From contig JAEUUV010000279.1 in the NCBI GenBank assembly GCA_016787285.1, positions 1 to 48,894 of the forward strand: 48,894 nt of DNA, given 5' to 3'. Positions 39,018 through 48,142 of this stretch are shown here, piece after piece. Source of the stretch: Saprospiraceae bacterium. GTDB lineage: Bacteria; Bacteroidota; Bacteroidia; Chitinophagales; Saprospiraceae. Numbering within the stretch: the stretch's first letter is position 1; each line of letters begins with the position of its first letter. Below the pieces are notes generated by a model. The model was not told where the DNA came from. It searched no databases and saw nothing but the letters and a program-made list of their open reading frames with translations. The translations under genes were made by a program, and so were the position numbers.

Positions 39018-41234
39018 TTACCTTTTCACTACCCTCACTGTCGCTCCCAGGCCGCCATCCTCATACAAATACACCCAGTACACGCCCGCCGGCAGGGCAC
39101 TCAAATCCAGTGGTACTGTGTTATTTGTCGTTTGAGGAAGCACAAGTTGCAAAACGTTTTGTCCGAAGGTATTCCAAACTTGCAACCGCGCTTCGCTGCG
39201 CAGTGGCGCTTCCAGCCGCAGGGTTAGCGGGCCGGAGGTGGGATTGGGAGCAACGGAGAAAAAAGGTTGTCGGGCTACGGGTTCGTCCGTGCGCACCAAC
39301 ATGGGATCATACCGATACACCCCGCCTAAAAAGTCCACCGACTTGGCAAACCACAAGCGGTTTTGGCTATCCACGAAAAAGGCATCAGGCGCATCCTGAG
39401 AGGAATTCGTCCAGTTGGGCGGAATCAGTTCGGTCCACACGCCGCCGCGCAACACGGCTACACGGGCGCCAGGAGTACCTTGTATTTGAGGCGCGTAGCC
39501 TACATACATGCTGCCGGCCTGATCAAAAGCAACCCTTAGCACGAGGTCTGAAGGCAATCCGGAATTCGCAGTGGTCAGCACCGTCCAGTTCTGTCCGTCG
39601 TAACGGGCCAAGCCGGCGCTGGTAGCGGCCCAGATGGCACCGTCGGGCGCTTGCGCCAAAAAATTGACCCGGTTGCTGGGCAAGCCCGAGTTGCTCACGG
39701 TGATGGAGTCCCAAGTAGTACCGTTGTACCGGAATATGCCCTTACTCAAGTTCGCCGTGGTAAACCAGGCGGTACCGTTCGCTTCGATGAATATTTTACG
39801 CGTGTAGGCAAGGGGCATGGGCGAATTATCCGGCGTAAAAAACTGCCATTGCCCATCGGCACTGTAGCGCGCCAGGCCGGAGTAGCCACCGGAACCAAGC
39901 CTGTGGAACGAAAACCACCGGTCGCCGTTGGGCGCCCCGGTCGAAGTCAGGACGAAGTTGCCGGGGAAATGGGCGGCGCAGGTATCGAAAAGGGTCCATG
40001 CTCCGCCCGAGTAGCGCAGTATCTGGGCTCTGTCAAGGCCGAACCACATTGCTCCATCGGAATCAGCTTGTACACTGAACACGTCGTTGGTCGAGGCGCC
40101 GTAGTCAATGGGTAAATATTGTTCCCAGACATTGTCCACTGTCAGGCGTGCGATGTACCGTCCGTGATCAATTGCACCGAGCCAGATACTGCCGTCGGAA
40201 CCTTCGGCAATGCCGTCGAACATGATGCCTCCCGGCGTTCCGGGCAGGGCCATTAATTGCCTGCTCCAGCCTTGGCCGTCAAGTCGGGCCAGATCGCAGG
40301 CGGAAACCCAGATGCGACCCGCGCCATCCTCGGCCGGCGAAATAGCGTCATCAAAAGTACAACCGATTTCTTTGGTGAGGTAATGCGTCCACGCTTCTTG
40401 CTGCAATACAGAAACAGTCGCAGAGGTCGTCAGGATCAACCGGCCCGCGCTTCCGGCAACCACTTTCTGCAATTGTGGCGCTGGTGTGCCGAGACCAATG
40501 CTGACGGCGGTGTAGCCCGTCCAGACGCCGGCTTCCAATTTTGCAAGTCGGACCAGTATAACAGAGCTAAGTCCCCCGATAGCCCACAGGACACCCTCCG
40601 TGGTAACGGCCACCGAATAGACGTTGTTCAGGTTGGATATTCCGGTATTGGATGAGTTGTAGAAAGTCCAGTTGGCGCCATCCTGCTCGACGACCCCGCT
40701 GCCGGCGGTAGCGAAATACACCTTCCCATCGGATCCGAAGGCCACATCCCAGATGTTGTTGGTTGGCAGCCCCGAATTGGCTGTATTCAGTACCGTCCAG
40801 ACCCCAGCCTTATAGAAGGCCACGCCATTGTCGGTGGCTGCGTATAGGCTGCTGTCGGGAGCCGCCTTAAGGGCGCGTACGATGGCGTTGGCCGGCAGAC
40901 CAGTTTGCGACAAGGTCCAGGTTTGGGCGTTGGCGCCGTCGAAGCGGCTGATGCCGCCGGGGTGCTGCATCCACCAGTGCCCTTCGGCATCAATGGCGAG
41001 TTGGGTAATACTGTCGGATGGCAGCGCCGAATTGGACGAGTTGAAAAACGCGCGGTTGCCTAAGGTATCAAAATGAACGATGCCGGCGCCGTTTGTTCCG
41101 GCGAGGGTCGTATTGCCTTGGGAGACCAGTCCGCTCACGCCGGGTGATGGCGCGAAGTACGTCCAGTCACCTGTTTGAGCAGTGAGGCAGAAGCATGTCG
41201 GCAAAAAGAGCAAAAAGAGCAGCGATGTACGCAT
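39018..41234 (-). CDS. Secreted beta-propeller protein with type IX sorting domain
   Basis: 738 residues. A signal peptide (MRTSLLFLLFLPTCFCLTA) precedes many repeats of the form W-x(3-5)-N-S-G-L-P-S/T-N/D with regulator-propeller spacing (for example TVLNTANSGLPTNNIWDVAF), as in the sensor blades of hybrid two-component systems, but there is no kinase. The last 80 residues are a type A sorting domain (FSVAPNPTSG, LQVWNTFGQNV, LPAGVYWVYLYEDG), so it is exported by the type IX system and held on the surface. Last gene of the sigma-CHAT operon, 98 bases after the CHAT gene. Confidence 0.83.
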   Translation of the reverse strand: MRTSLLFLLFLPTCFCLTAQTGDWTYFAPSPGVSGLVSQGNTTLAGTNGAGIVHFDTLGNRAFFNSSNSALPSDSITQLAIDAEGHWWMQHPGGISRFDGANAQTWTLSQTGLPANAIVRALKAAPDSSLYAATDNGVAFYKAGVWTVLNTANSGLPTNNIWDVAFGSDGKVYFATAGSGVVEQDGANWTFYNSSNTGISNLNNVYSVAVTTEGVLWAIGGLSSVILVRLAKLEAGVWTGYTAVSIGLGTPAPQLQKVVAGSAGRLILTTSATVSVLQQEAWTHYLTKEIGCTFDDAISPAEDGAGRIWVSACDLARLDGQGWSRQLMALPGTPGGIMFDGIAEGSDGSIWLGAIDHGRYIARLTVDNVWEQYLPIDYGASTNDVFSVQADSDGAMWFGLDRAQILRYSGGAWTLFDTCAAHFPGNFVLTSTGAPNGDRWFSFHRLGSGGYSGLARYSADGQWQFFTPDNSPMPLAYTRKIFIEANGTAWFTTANLSKGIFRYNGTTWDSITVSNSGLPSNRVNFLAQAPDGAIWAATSAGLARYDGQNWTVLTTANSGLPSDLVLRVAFDQAGSMYVGYAPQIQGTPGARVAVLRGGVWTELIPPNWTNSSQDAPDAFFVDSQNRLWFAKSVDFLGGVYRYDPMLVRTDEPVARQPFFSVAPNPTSGPLTLRLEAPLRSEARLQVWNTFGQNVLQLVLPQTTNNTVPLDLSALPAGVYWVYLYEDGGLGATVRVVKR

Positions 41235-41332
41235 GTTTAATAAATTTTGTTTGCTTGGTTAAACTGTCGGAAACCTTGTACCTACAAGGCGTACAATCTT
41301 AACCAGCACCAGAAATAAAATTTATTCACCCC

Positions 41333-44323
41333 TCACTCCACCACCACAAACCCCGCCCAGTGGTACGGCTCGTACCGACGGCGACGCATCTCGCTCTGTG
41401 CGGCGCGGAGGGCCTGGCGGGCGGGAAGGTTTTCCCCCAGGAGTTTTTGGTAAAACACCGCCATCATTTCCTGTGTAACGTGGTCCGGCGCCTTCCAGAG
41501 CGACATGACCAGCGTCCTGGCGCCGGCTATTTTGAACGCCCGTTGCAGGCCGTACACGCCTTCGTTGGCCTCAATATGGCCGAGGCCGGTTTTGCAGCCG
41601 GAGAGCACCACGAGATCGGTATGGCGCAGATCGAGTTGACTGATTTCGTAGGCGGTCAGGATGCCGTCTTCGCGGTTGCCGAGCGGGCGACCGGTTTTCC
41701 AGGCGTGGTTGGCTCCGGCCAGAATGAGGCCTGAGCGGATCATGGGGTGATCGCTCAGACGAACGACATGTTCCCCAAGCTGCTCCACCGGCCCATCACC
41801 CGCCGCCAGATCGGGATCCGGGAAAAAGAAGCCATGCGTTGAAATATGCAGGATTTTGGGAGACGGGTCGGCTTGTCCGATTTGTTTGAAAGACTCCTCG
41901 GTGGCCTTCCAGCCTTTTACCGCCTGGACAGGCACGCCGGCTTTGCTCAGCACGGCCTGTATCCGGTCCACTTCTTTATCCGACCCATTCAAAAAGGCCC
42001 AGTATTCTTCCCCTCGAAGGGCCGCATCGGTTTGGTCAAAGGCGGGGCCGCCCCGGTTGTCGGCACTGCTTGTTGCCGGGGCGGGATAGGCCGTGCTGTC
42101 CATGCTGAATTGGATGCCCCCGTACAGCAGTGCAGAGGGTGGTTCGGTTGCCGTGATGTGCCGGGCTTGGTAGGCCAGCTGCCGGGTGCTGCCGAGTAAC
42201 ACCAGATCATATTGGTCGGCGAGTGTGGTTTGGGCAGCGGTGGGAAGGGCGGACAGGTTCAATCGGTGCAACAGGCCGCTGGAAGAATAGTACACAGTAC
42301 GCAGGCCGCTCAGATGTGCATCCAGCGGCGCCCAGAGCAGCTGGTAGAGGGCATTGTTGCCTGTCGCCGGATCAATGCCATACAAATCGTTCAGATGATA
42401 TTTTTCGGACTTGCCCTTTTCACCCGACAAAAGGGCGGCCAGTTGCTTTTCCGTACACATCGGGATAAACAAGGGGTGCTTCATGCCGGATTTCAACAAG
42501 AGCGCAGCGTAAATTACGCTGTCCGTGGATGCCGGGCTGTAATAGTTGAAGTGGACGAATTCGAGGGCGGCTTCGTCGGGCTGAAGAGCGGTCTGGACAT
42601 CGTGCCGGTTGGCGATGCGCAGTATGTTGCCGAAGTCGGCCATACTGCGCGCCAAGTTTCTTTCCAGGCTATCGGATTGCGCCTCAAGGAACGTTATGTC
42701 TTTCCTCCCTGCTGCCGGTTTGACATATTCCACAGCGATGCGGCGCTGAAGCCCGATCCAGCGGTTGTACTCTTCCTGGGTTGCCCGGTCCGCAGAAGAC
42801 AACATGCGGCGTACACCCAACTGGTTTTCCAACAGCAAGAGTTTGGCCGTCAGGCTCAGGTTGTAACACTCGCCTTGTAATTCCGCATCCGGAAACGTCA
42901 GGCAATAACTGAGGAGGTGGTGCCTTTCCCGTTCTTTGGCTGCCTGCATGCCGAGCAAATCTTTTTCGGAAAAATACTTGGTCGCCCGAAGCATGCTTTC
43001 CTGCATGAGTGTGCTTAGTTTCCGAAACCGGGGAGTCGCCTGACCAACAGACCGCTCCCGGTAGTAGGATTTGGCCAGTTCGAACACGCTTTCTTCGTAC
43101 TCATTTCGCTTTTCCGCTTTGATCGAGTCCAATACCTCCAGCGCCTGAAGGAAACTGGATTGTCCGGACGCATGGTCTCCCTGTTGCACGAACAACTTGC
43201 CCACGCCAAGTTTCAGGGTGGCGTACCCCGGGCTGTTGTTTTGGCCCATGTTTTCGTGGAGGCCAAGCGCTTCGTTGAACGTGTTTTGCGCTTTCTGATA
43301 TTTGCCTTGGCCGGCATAAAGCAGCGCCAGGTTGCCCAGAATCTGCGCATATCGGTAGGGGTTTTTTTTGTCCGGATTTTTCAGAATGATGTCCCGGCAT
43401 TGCAAAAACTCCCTTTCGGCATTTGCATAATCCCGCATGCTTTTGTAGCACAAGCCTGCGGTATTGCAAAGTTCTCCTTCCGTTAAATTGTCTTTGTCCA
43501 AAAGTTCGATACTGACGGTCTTTGCTTCCTCAATGCGCTGGAGCGCCTCCTGATACCTGCCCGTGCTGCTGTAGAGCACGGCCAGGTTTTGTAGCGGCAA
43601 AAAATAGTTGGGGTGTTTTTTGGTATGCGCTTTCTCACTGCTTTGCAGCGATTTCAGGAATATCTTTTCCGCTTCGCCATATCGGCCCTGCTCCATGATA
43701 CAGACCCCCATGTTCATTGCCACCATTCCATAGGTAGAGTTATCCTCGCCTATGGTATCCTTGAAGATGGCCAAAACGGAGCGGTACATGTTTTCCGCAT
43801 CTTCAAAGCGGTTCGTATTTTTGTAAACCGTGGCGAGGTTTTGAAGCCCCATGGCATAGTTGTAGTGCCGGAGGCCATATCGTTTTTCATTGATGCTTTT
43901 GGCTTGCAAAAAAATACGTTCCGCATCGTCAAATCGGCCTGCTCTGGCGTAAAGTATCCCAAGCGAGTTCAAACTGGTGGAGTAGGCCTTATGGTCGGCG
44001 CCGAAAAGTTCTCCGCGAATTTGCAGCCCCTTTTTGAGCGGGTCTTCTGCTTTATCATACTGCTGGGCTTCCAGAAGAACAGCGCCGATTTGGTGCTGAC
44101 AATCCGCATATTTGGCGTGTTTAACGCCAAAATTAGTCTCGGCCACGCGGTTGGCGGCTTCGGCGGCCTCCAGCGCCTCCGAATAGGCGGCTTTTTTTAA
44201 CAATCCATTCGACACGGAGATCAAACTATCCACTTCCCGTACGACCGCTGCGGAGTCCACCGCCTGCCCCAAAAGGGAAAAAAAGGAAAGCAAAAGTGTA
44301 CTTAAGCAAAAAGTCTGTTTCAT
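41333..44323 (-). CDS. Exported TPR-CHAT caspase-like protease
   Basis: 996 residues. A signal peptide (LLLSFFSLLGQA) is followed by about nine TPRs (residues 35-400; for example YARAGRFDDAERIFLQAKSI), a helical middle and a C-terminal CHAT domain. The catalytic dyad is visible: ILHISTHGFFF (about His830) and VVLSGCKTGLG (about Cys910). CHAT proteins are caspase/separase-like cysteine peptidases. The TPR part may sense a partner. Third gene of the operon, 29 bases after the anti-sigma-like gene; its signal peptide places it in the periplasm or outside. Confidence 0.88.
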   Translation of the reverse strand: MKQTFCLSTLLLSFFSLLGQAVDSAAVVREVDSLISVSNGLLKKAAYSEALEAAEAANRVAETNFGVKHAKYADCQHQIGAVLLEAQQYDKAEDPLKKGLQIRGELFGADHKAYSTSLNSLGILYARAGRFDDAERIFLQAKSINEKRYGLRHYNYAMGLQNLATVYKNTNRFEDAENMYRSVLAIFKDTIGEDNSTYGMVAMNMGVCIMEQGRYGEAEKIFLKSLQSSEKAHTKKHPNYFLPLQNLAVLYSSTGRYQEALQRIEEAKTVSIELLDKDNLTEGELCNTAGLCYKSMRDYANAEREFLQCRDIILKNPDKKNPYRYAQILGNLALLYAGQGKYQKAQNTFNEALGLHENMGQNNSPGYATLKLGVGKLFVQQGDHASGQSSFLQALEVLDSIKAEKRNEYEESVFELAKSYYRERSVGQATPRFRKLSTLMQESMLRATKYFSEKDLLGMQAAKERERHHLLSYCLTFPDAELQGECYNLSLTAKLLLLENQLGVRRMLSSADRATQEEYNRWIGLQRRIAVEYVKPAAGRKDITFLEAQSDSLERNLARSMADFGNILRIANRHDVQTALQPDEAALEFVHFNYYSPASTDSVIYAALLLKSGMKHPLFIPMCTEKQLAALLSGEKGKSEKYHLNDLYGIDPATGNNALYQLLWAPLDAHLSGLRTVYYSSSGLLHRLNLSALPTAAQTTLADQYDLVLLGSTRQLAYQARHITATEPPSALLYGGIQFSMDSTAYPAPATSSADNRGGPAFDQTDAALRGEEYWAFLNGSDKEVDRIQAVLSKAGVPVQAVKGWKATEESFKQIGQADPSPKILHISTHGFFFPDPDLAAGDGPVEQLGEHVVRLSDHPMIRSGLILAGANHAWKTGRPLGNREDGILTAYEISQLDLRHTDLVVLSGCKTGLGHIEANEGVYGLQRAFKIAGARTLVMSLWKAPDHVTQEMMAVFYQKLLGENLPARQALRAAQSEMRRRRYEPYHWAGFVVVE

Positions 44324-44352
44324 AGTTAAGTTGACATTTTATGGTTTAAGAA

Positions 44353-45207
44353 TCAATCTATTGCCCGCAAGAGCTTGCGGGCTTCCGGCTGTCGGGCAGC
44401 GCTTGAATCTGCCGAGATGCGCCGCAGCAGGACTTTGGTTTCCCGGAGGTCTCCGGCATGCAAATATGCCAACGCCAGATACCAGTACGCCTGCCCAACA
44501 AACCGCGAACGGTCATTTCGGATGACGGATTCCAGGATTTTGGCGGCCTCTTTAGAGCGCCCCATATCCAGCAGGCAATTGGCCCGCCGGAACTGTAGAT
44601 CATCGTCGTCGCGAGCCCTGGTATCCAGCGAATCGAAGAGTGCCACCAAAGCCCGGCAGTCGCCTTCCCAGTACAACCGCTCGATGCGTTCCGGTGGAGT
44701 ATCCCCTTCCCTTGTACCTCGCACCGCCGGATCCAAGGAATCATCGCGGTACGGCCGAAAAGCCCCTGCGAACAAACGGCGGGTATCGGCAACAGCGGGC
44801 CGGGCCGGTTCAGCGGGCCGAGCCGGGGCCGGGGCGGTTTGTACGGGTGGAACAGACTGGATTTCAGGAGCCGGCGGCGGCGGCGGGATTGGGGCTTCCG
44901 CAGCGGGTTTCCAAAACCACCAGGCGAGCAGCAGCACGGCGACAAGGAGCACGCCCGTTGCTGCCGGCCACCATCGGCGCCGGCGCGTCTCCCCGGCGAC
45001 CGGATCATCCAGTTCCCGGCCTTTTTGGGCCAGCCGCGCCCGCAGCCGCGCCGTGGCCTCCTGCCGGATGGCGGCCAACGCAAGGCCGTGCAGTTCCACT
45101 TCCGCGCGGAAAGCAGGATCGCCGGCCATTTGGCGCCGGACATCGGCTTGCTCCTCCGTACTGAGGGTTCCGTCGAAATACCGTTCGATCAGTTCCTGTT
45201 TTTCCAT
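44353..45207 (-). CDS. Single-TM anti-sigma-like protein with C-terminal TPRs
   Basis: 284 residues from the ATG at 45207, 8 bases after the sigma-factor stop (a TTG at 45219 overlaps it). The N-terminal cytoplasmic part (MEKQELIERYFDGTLSTEEQ) has the helical layout of anti-sigma domains but lacks zinc-binding Cys/His. One membrane helix (GVLLVAVLLLAWWFW) near residue 95 is followed by a Pro-rich linker and a periplasmic TPR-like part (AYWYLALAYLHAGD). Order behind the sigma gene and topology suggest it holds the sigma factor at the membrane. Confidence 0.72.
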   Translation of the reverse strand: MEKQELIERYFDGTLSTEEQADVRRQMAGDPAFRAEVELHGLALAAIRQEATARLRARLAQKGRELDDPVAGETRRRRWWPAATGVLLVAVLLLAWWFWKPAAEAPIPPPPPAPEIQSVPPVQTAPAPARPAEPARPAVADTRRLFAGAFRPYRDDSLDPAVRGTREGDTPPERIERLYWEGDCRALVALFDSLDTRARDDDDLQFRRANCLLDMGRSKEAAKILESVIRNDRSRFVGQAYWYLALAYLHAGDLRETKVLLRRISADSSAARQPEARKLLRAID

Positions 45208-45215
45208 GGTGCGGG

Positions 45216-45812
45216 TCAAGAAGATTTTGCCTCCCGGGCGGTTTGAATCAGTTCTTTCAGCCGTTTCAGGCAGCGGGATAGTATGACGCTGGTGGTATTG
45301 GCGGAACTATGTTGCCACTCCACCTGGATTTCCCCAATGCTTTTTTCACAAAAATAGCGCTGCTCCAGCATCTCACGGCATTGGGACGACATGGCCCGCA
45401 TCGCCACCTGCAACATTTCCCGGGCTCCGTGACCCTCCGGTTGCACATCCATCGGATGCGGAGCGATCAGGATAGCATCGCTGCGGGCGATCAGGTCGGC
45501 GCTGTCTTTCCACAGGATGCGTTTCATTTTCCGTTTGCCGTTGAGCAGGCTTCTGAACGCTACGGCGAATAACCAGCACCGCATATCGCACTGCAAGGCC
45601 ACCAACCGACCGGAAACAACCTGGGAGTAAAACGCCACCACGGCCTCCTGCCAGGCGTCTTCAAAATCCTGCCGGGGCGCGTCGAAACGCTTGGCCGCCC
45701 AGCGGAAAAAATCGGAACGGTAGCGGGCATACAATTCCTCCATCACGTCCGTTTTGCCGGCGCTGATAGCGAGTATAATGGTTTCCGTGTCTAAGTGACG
45801 GGACCTGCCCAA
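45216..45812 (-). CDS. ECF-like RNA polymerase sigma factor
   Basis: 198 residues from a TTG at 45812; an internal ATG at 45743 would drop part of region 2, so the rare start is preferred but not certain. Region 2 is seen in ELYARYRSDFFRWA and FEDAWQEAVVAFYSQV; region 4 in CREMLEQRYFCEKSIGEI with the helix-turn-helix tail SVILSRCLKRLKEL. It lacks long extra domains, as in the Bacteroidota ECF groups. First gene of the cassette, divergent from the FAH gene; 45813-45911 has no exact -7 match for it. Confidence 0.82.
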   Translation of the reverse strand: MGRSRHLDTETIILAISAGKTDVMEELYARYRSDFFRWAAKRFDAPRQDFEDAWQEAVVAFYSQVVSGRLVALQCDMRCWLFAVAFRSLLNGKRKMKRILWKDSADLIARSDAILIAPHPMDVQPEGHGAREMLQVAMRAMSSQCREMLEQRYFCEKSIGEIQVEWQHSSANTTSVILSRCLKRLKELIQTAREAKSS

Positions 45813-45911
45813 GGTTTTTTTTGGGCGTAAAAATAGAACACGAATCTATATACACAAGTATTCAGCTTTCCAGACAGGCCATGCCCGGCCATTAAAATTC
45901 AAACAGTCGCT

Positions 45912-45919
45912 TACATTTG
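45912..45919 (+). promoter_or_regulatory. -7 promoter element TACATTTG before the FAH gene
   Basis: TACATTTG matches TAnnTTTG exactly and ends 4 bases before the ATG at 45924. The transcript should start at the codon itself, so the message is probably leaderless. Confidence 0.65.
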
Positions 45920-45923
45920 CTGC

Positions 45924-46535
45924 ATGAAAATCTTCTGCATAGGCCGCAACTACGCGGATCACGCCAAGGAACTGAACAATCCTGTGCCGTCGGAGCCACT
46001 CATTTTTATGAAGCCGCCCACGGCGCTCGTGGTGAACAACAAGCCGTTTTTTTACCCGGATTTCACCCGCGACCTGCACTACGAGGGCGAAATCGTGCTA
46101 CGGGTATGCAAAAACGGGCGCTCCGTGCAGCCTGAGTTTGCCCACCGGTACTACGATGCAGTCGCCTTCGGCATTGACTTCACCGCCCGCGACCTGCAAG
46201 ACAAACTCAAACAAAAAGGCCAGCCCTGGGAAATCTCCAAGGGGTTTGACCGCTCCGCCCCGCTAAGCAAATGGATTCCGCTGGCGGAACTGCCCAACCC
46301 GCAGGACATTCATTTCCAACTCCGGAAAAACGGCCAGGTGGTACAGGACGGCCATACCCGCGACCTGATTTTCCCGTTCGACACGCTCATCGTGCATATC
46401 TCGCGGTATTTCACCTTGCAAAAAGGCGACATGATTTTTACCGGCACACCTGCGGGCGTAGGGCCGGTGCAAATCGGCGATGTGCTCGAAGGGGAAATAG
46501 AAGGCCGTAAACTACTGGTATGTGCGATCAAATAA
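45924..46535 (+). CDS. Fumarylacetoacetate hydrolase family protein
   Basis: 203 residues, the short FAHD1/YcgM form. Metal ligands appear in HYEGEIVL (Glu-x-Glu) and a later Asp in FGIDFTARDLQ; FTGTPAGVGP closes the active site. Members act as acylpyruvate hydrolases or oxaloacetate decarboxylases; the substrate cannot be told here. It is transcribed away from the sigma gene with its own promoter element. Confidence 0.88.
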   Translation: MKIFCIGRNYADHAKELNNPVPSEPLIFMKPPTALVVNNKPFFYPDFTRDLHYEGEIVLRVCKNGRSVQPEFAHRYYDAVAFGIDFTARDLQDKLKQKGQPWEISKGFDRSAPLSKWIPLAELPNPQDIHFQLRKNGQVVQDGHTRDLIFPFDTLIVHISRYFTLQKGDMIFTGTPAGVGPVQIGDVLEGEIEGRKLLVCAIK

Positions 46536-46542
46536 ACCGGAG

Positions 46543-46550
46543 TACATTTG
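46543..46550 (+). promoter_or_regulatory. -7 promoter element TACATTTG before the amidohydrolase gene
   Basis: TACATTTG matches TAnnTTTG exactly and lies 67 bases before the ATG at 46618. It supports that start over an in-frame ATG at 46522, which would lie upstream of the promoter. Confidence 0.55.
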
Positions 46551-46617
46551 TTCCCCTTCACAGCGCCAAAACACGTTTGACCTTGCGCCGACGCGCTCAA
46601 ATCAATTTTTCAATACA

Positions 46618-47919
46618 ATGACCAGAACGCTACTCTGCCTGTCTGCCCTTATTCTCGTTGCTGCTCTTCCTGCCCAGCCCCCCACTCCCGCACCGCCTCA
46701 GCGCGGCGCCGTGCTGATCCTCGGCGCCACGGCGCACCTCGGCAACGGGCAAGTGCTGCCCAACAGCGCTATTGCTTTTGAAAACGGCAAACTGACCCTT
46801 GTAGCCGATGCGGCCACCATCCGGCTGGATCGCAGCAAATTTGCCAAAATTTTTGATGCCACGGGCAAACACGTCTATCCGGGTTTCATTGCTACCAACT
46901 CACGCCTCGGACTCGTGGAAGTAGAGGCGGTGCGCGCCACGCAGGATTTCTCCGAAATCGGCGCTTACAACCCGAATGCCCGTTCGATCATTGCCTACAA
47001 CACCGACTCCGATATTCAGCCCACTGTGCGCTCCAACGGCGTGCTTTTGGCCCAGGTGGTGCCCTCCGGCGGCGTGATTTCCGGCACCTCGTCGGTCGTG
47101 CAACTTGACGCCTGGAACTGGGAAGACGCCAGCCTGCGCACCGACGACGGCGTGCACCTCAACTGGCCCACACCACAACCCCGCCGCCGCTTCGGACCAC
47201 CCGGGCGCACACCCGATCAGGAGCCGGAAGGCAATGCCTACGATAAAAACGTGGAGCAAATCCGACGCTTTTTCGAGGAGTCCCGGGCATACTGCCAAAA
47301 TCCCGCTCCCGAAACAAAGAACCCGCGTTTCGAGGCCATGTGCGGCATCTTCACCGGAAAACAAAACCTGTACATCCACACCGGCAATGCCCGCACCATG
47401 CAGGAAGCCGTGCTGTTTGCCGAGCATTTTGGCGCTCGTACAGTGCTCGTCGGTGCTTCCGATGCCTGGCTTGTCACCGATTTTTTACGGGAGCACCGCG
47501 TGCCGGTCGTGCTCGACCAAACCCAGCGCCTGCCCGGCCGCGACGACGAAGACATTGACCAGCCGTTCAAAACCCCGGCAGCCCTGCATGCCGCAGGTAT
47601 CCCCTTCGTGCTGGCCGGCGAAGCCGCCTGGCAACAACGCAACCTGCCTTTTCAGGCCGGCCAGGCCATCGGTTTCGGGCTGCCTTACGAAGCCGCAGTA
47701 CAGGCGCTTACCCTCAGTCCGGCAGCCATCATGGGCATCGGCAACACGACCGGCTCGCTGGAGGCAGGCAAAGACGCCACGCTTTTTATCAGCGACGGCG
47801 ATGCACTGGATATGCGCACCAACCGCGTAACCGTCGCCTTTATTCAGGGCCGCGAAATCAGCCTCGACAACAAACAAAAGGTGCTGCAACGGCGCTTTGA
47901 GGAAAAGTACCGGAATTAA
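46618..47919 (+). CDS. Exported amidohydrolase-like protein, metal site partly lost
   Basis: 433 residues from the ATG at 46618, with a signal peptide ending ALPAQ. The fold of imidazolonepropionase-like amidohydrolases is seen in KHVYPGFIATNSRLGLVEVE, YIHTGNARTMQEAV and the end GSLEAGKDATLFI. The usual HxH after PGxID is replaced by TNS, and the strand-5/6 histidines are mostly absent (one His in YIHTGN). It may be inactive or use a different site. Related exported amidohydrolase paralogs often occur in pairs, but only one is seen here. Confidence 0.78.
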   Translation: MTRTLLCLSALILVAALPAQPPTPAPPQRGAVLILGATAHLGNGQVLPNSAIAFENGKLTLVADAATIRLDRSKFAKIFDATGKHVYPGFIATNSRLGLVEVEAVRATQDFSEIGAYNPNARSIIAYNTDSDIQPTVRSNGVLLAQVVPSGGVISGTSSVVQLDAWNWEDASLRTDDGVHLNWPTPQPRRRFGPPGRTPDQEPEGNAYDKNVEQIRRFFEESRAYCQNPAPETKNPRFEAMCGIFTGKQNLYIHTGNARTMQEAVLFAEHFGARTVLVGASDAWLVTDFLREHRVPVVLDQTQRLPGRDDEDIDQPFKTPAALHAAGIPFVLAGEAAWQQRNLPFQAGQAIGFGLPYEAAVQALTLSPAAIMGIGNTTGSLEAGKDATLFISDGDALDMRTNRVTVAFIQGREISLDNKQKVLQRRFEEKYRN

Positions 47920-47936
47920 TATCAAAAATTTGGCTA

Positions 47937-47944
47937 TACCTTTG
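47937..47944 (+). promoter_or_regulatory. -7 promoter element TACCTTTG before the PorP/SprF gene
   Basis: TACCTTTG matches TAnnTTTG exactly, about 200 bases before the ATG at 48143. The long leader between them holds the hairpin element at 47981-48100. Confidence 0.55.
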
Positions 47945-47980
47945 GGCCGCTTTAATTGAAGGCCGCTTGCGAGGGGAGGG

Positions 47981-48100
47981 GTCACAGAGGCTCATGGAGT
48001 TCAAGAGGCTCACAGAGACAGCTCAACGTAGATTGGACAGATTCCTGCGGAATGACAAAAAACTCTGTGAGCCTCCGTTTTCTCTATGAGCCTCTGTGAC
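47981..48100. repeat. Nested palindrome of the TCACAGAGG family (copy 3)
   Basis: The outer arms GTCACAGAGGCTCATGGAG and CTCTATGAGCCTCTGTGAC pair with one mismatch; an inner GAGGCTCACAGAG pairs with CTCTGTGAGCCTC. It lies in the leader of the PorP/SprF gene, 42 bases before the ATG. Same family as 12173-12217 and 14173-14293. Confidence 0.82.
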
Positions 48101-48142
48101 ACTCCCCACGCAAGCGGCCCCGCCAAAACCGATCTCACGCCC

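Noticed and set aside
41333-44323. Type III-E CRISPR (Craspase) TPR-CHAT component
   Set aside because: No gRAMP effector, cas1/cas2 or array is present, and the protein has a signal peptide, unlike the cytoplasmic Craspase subunit.
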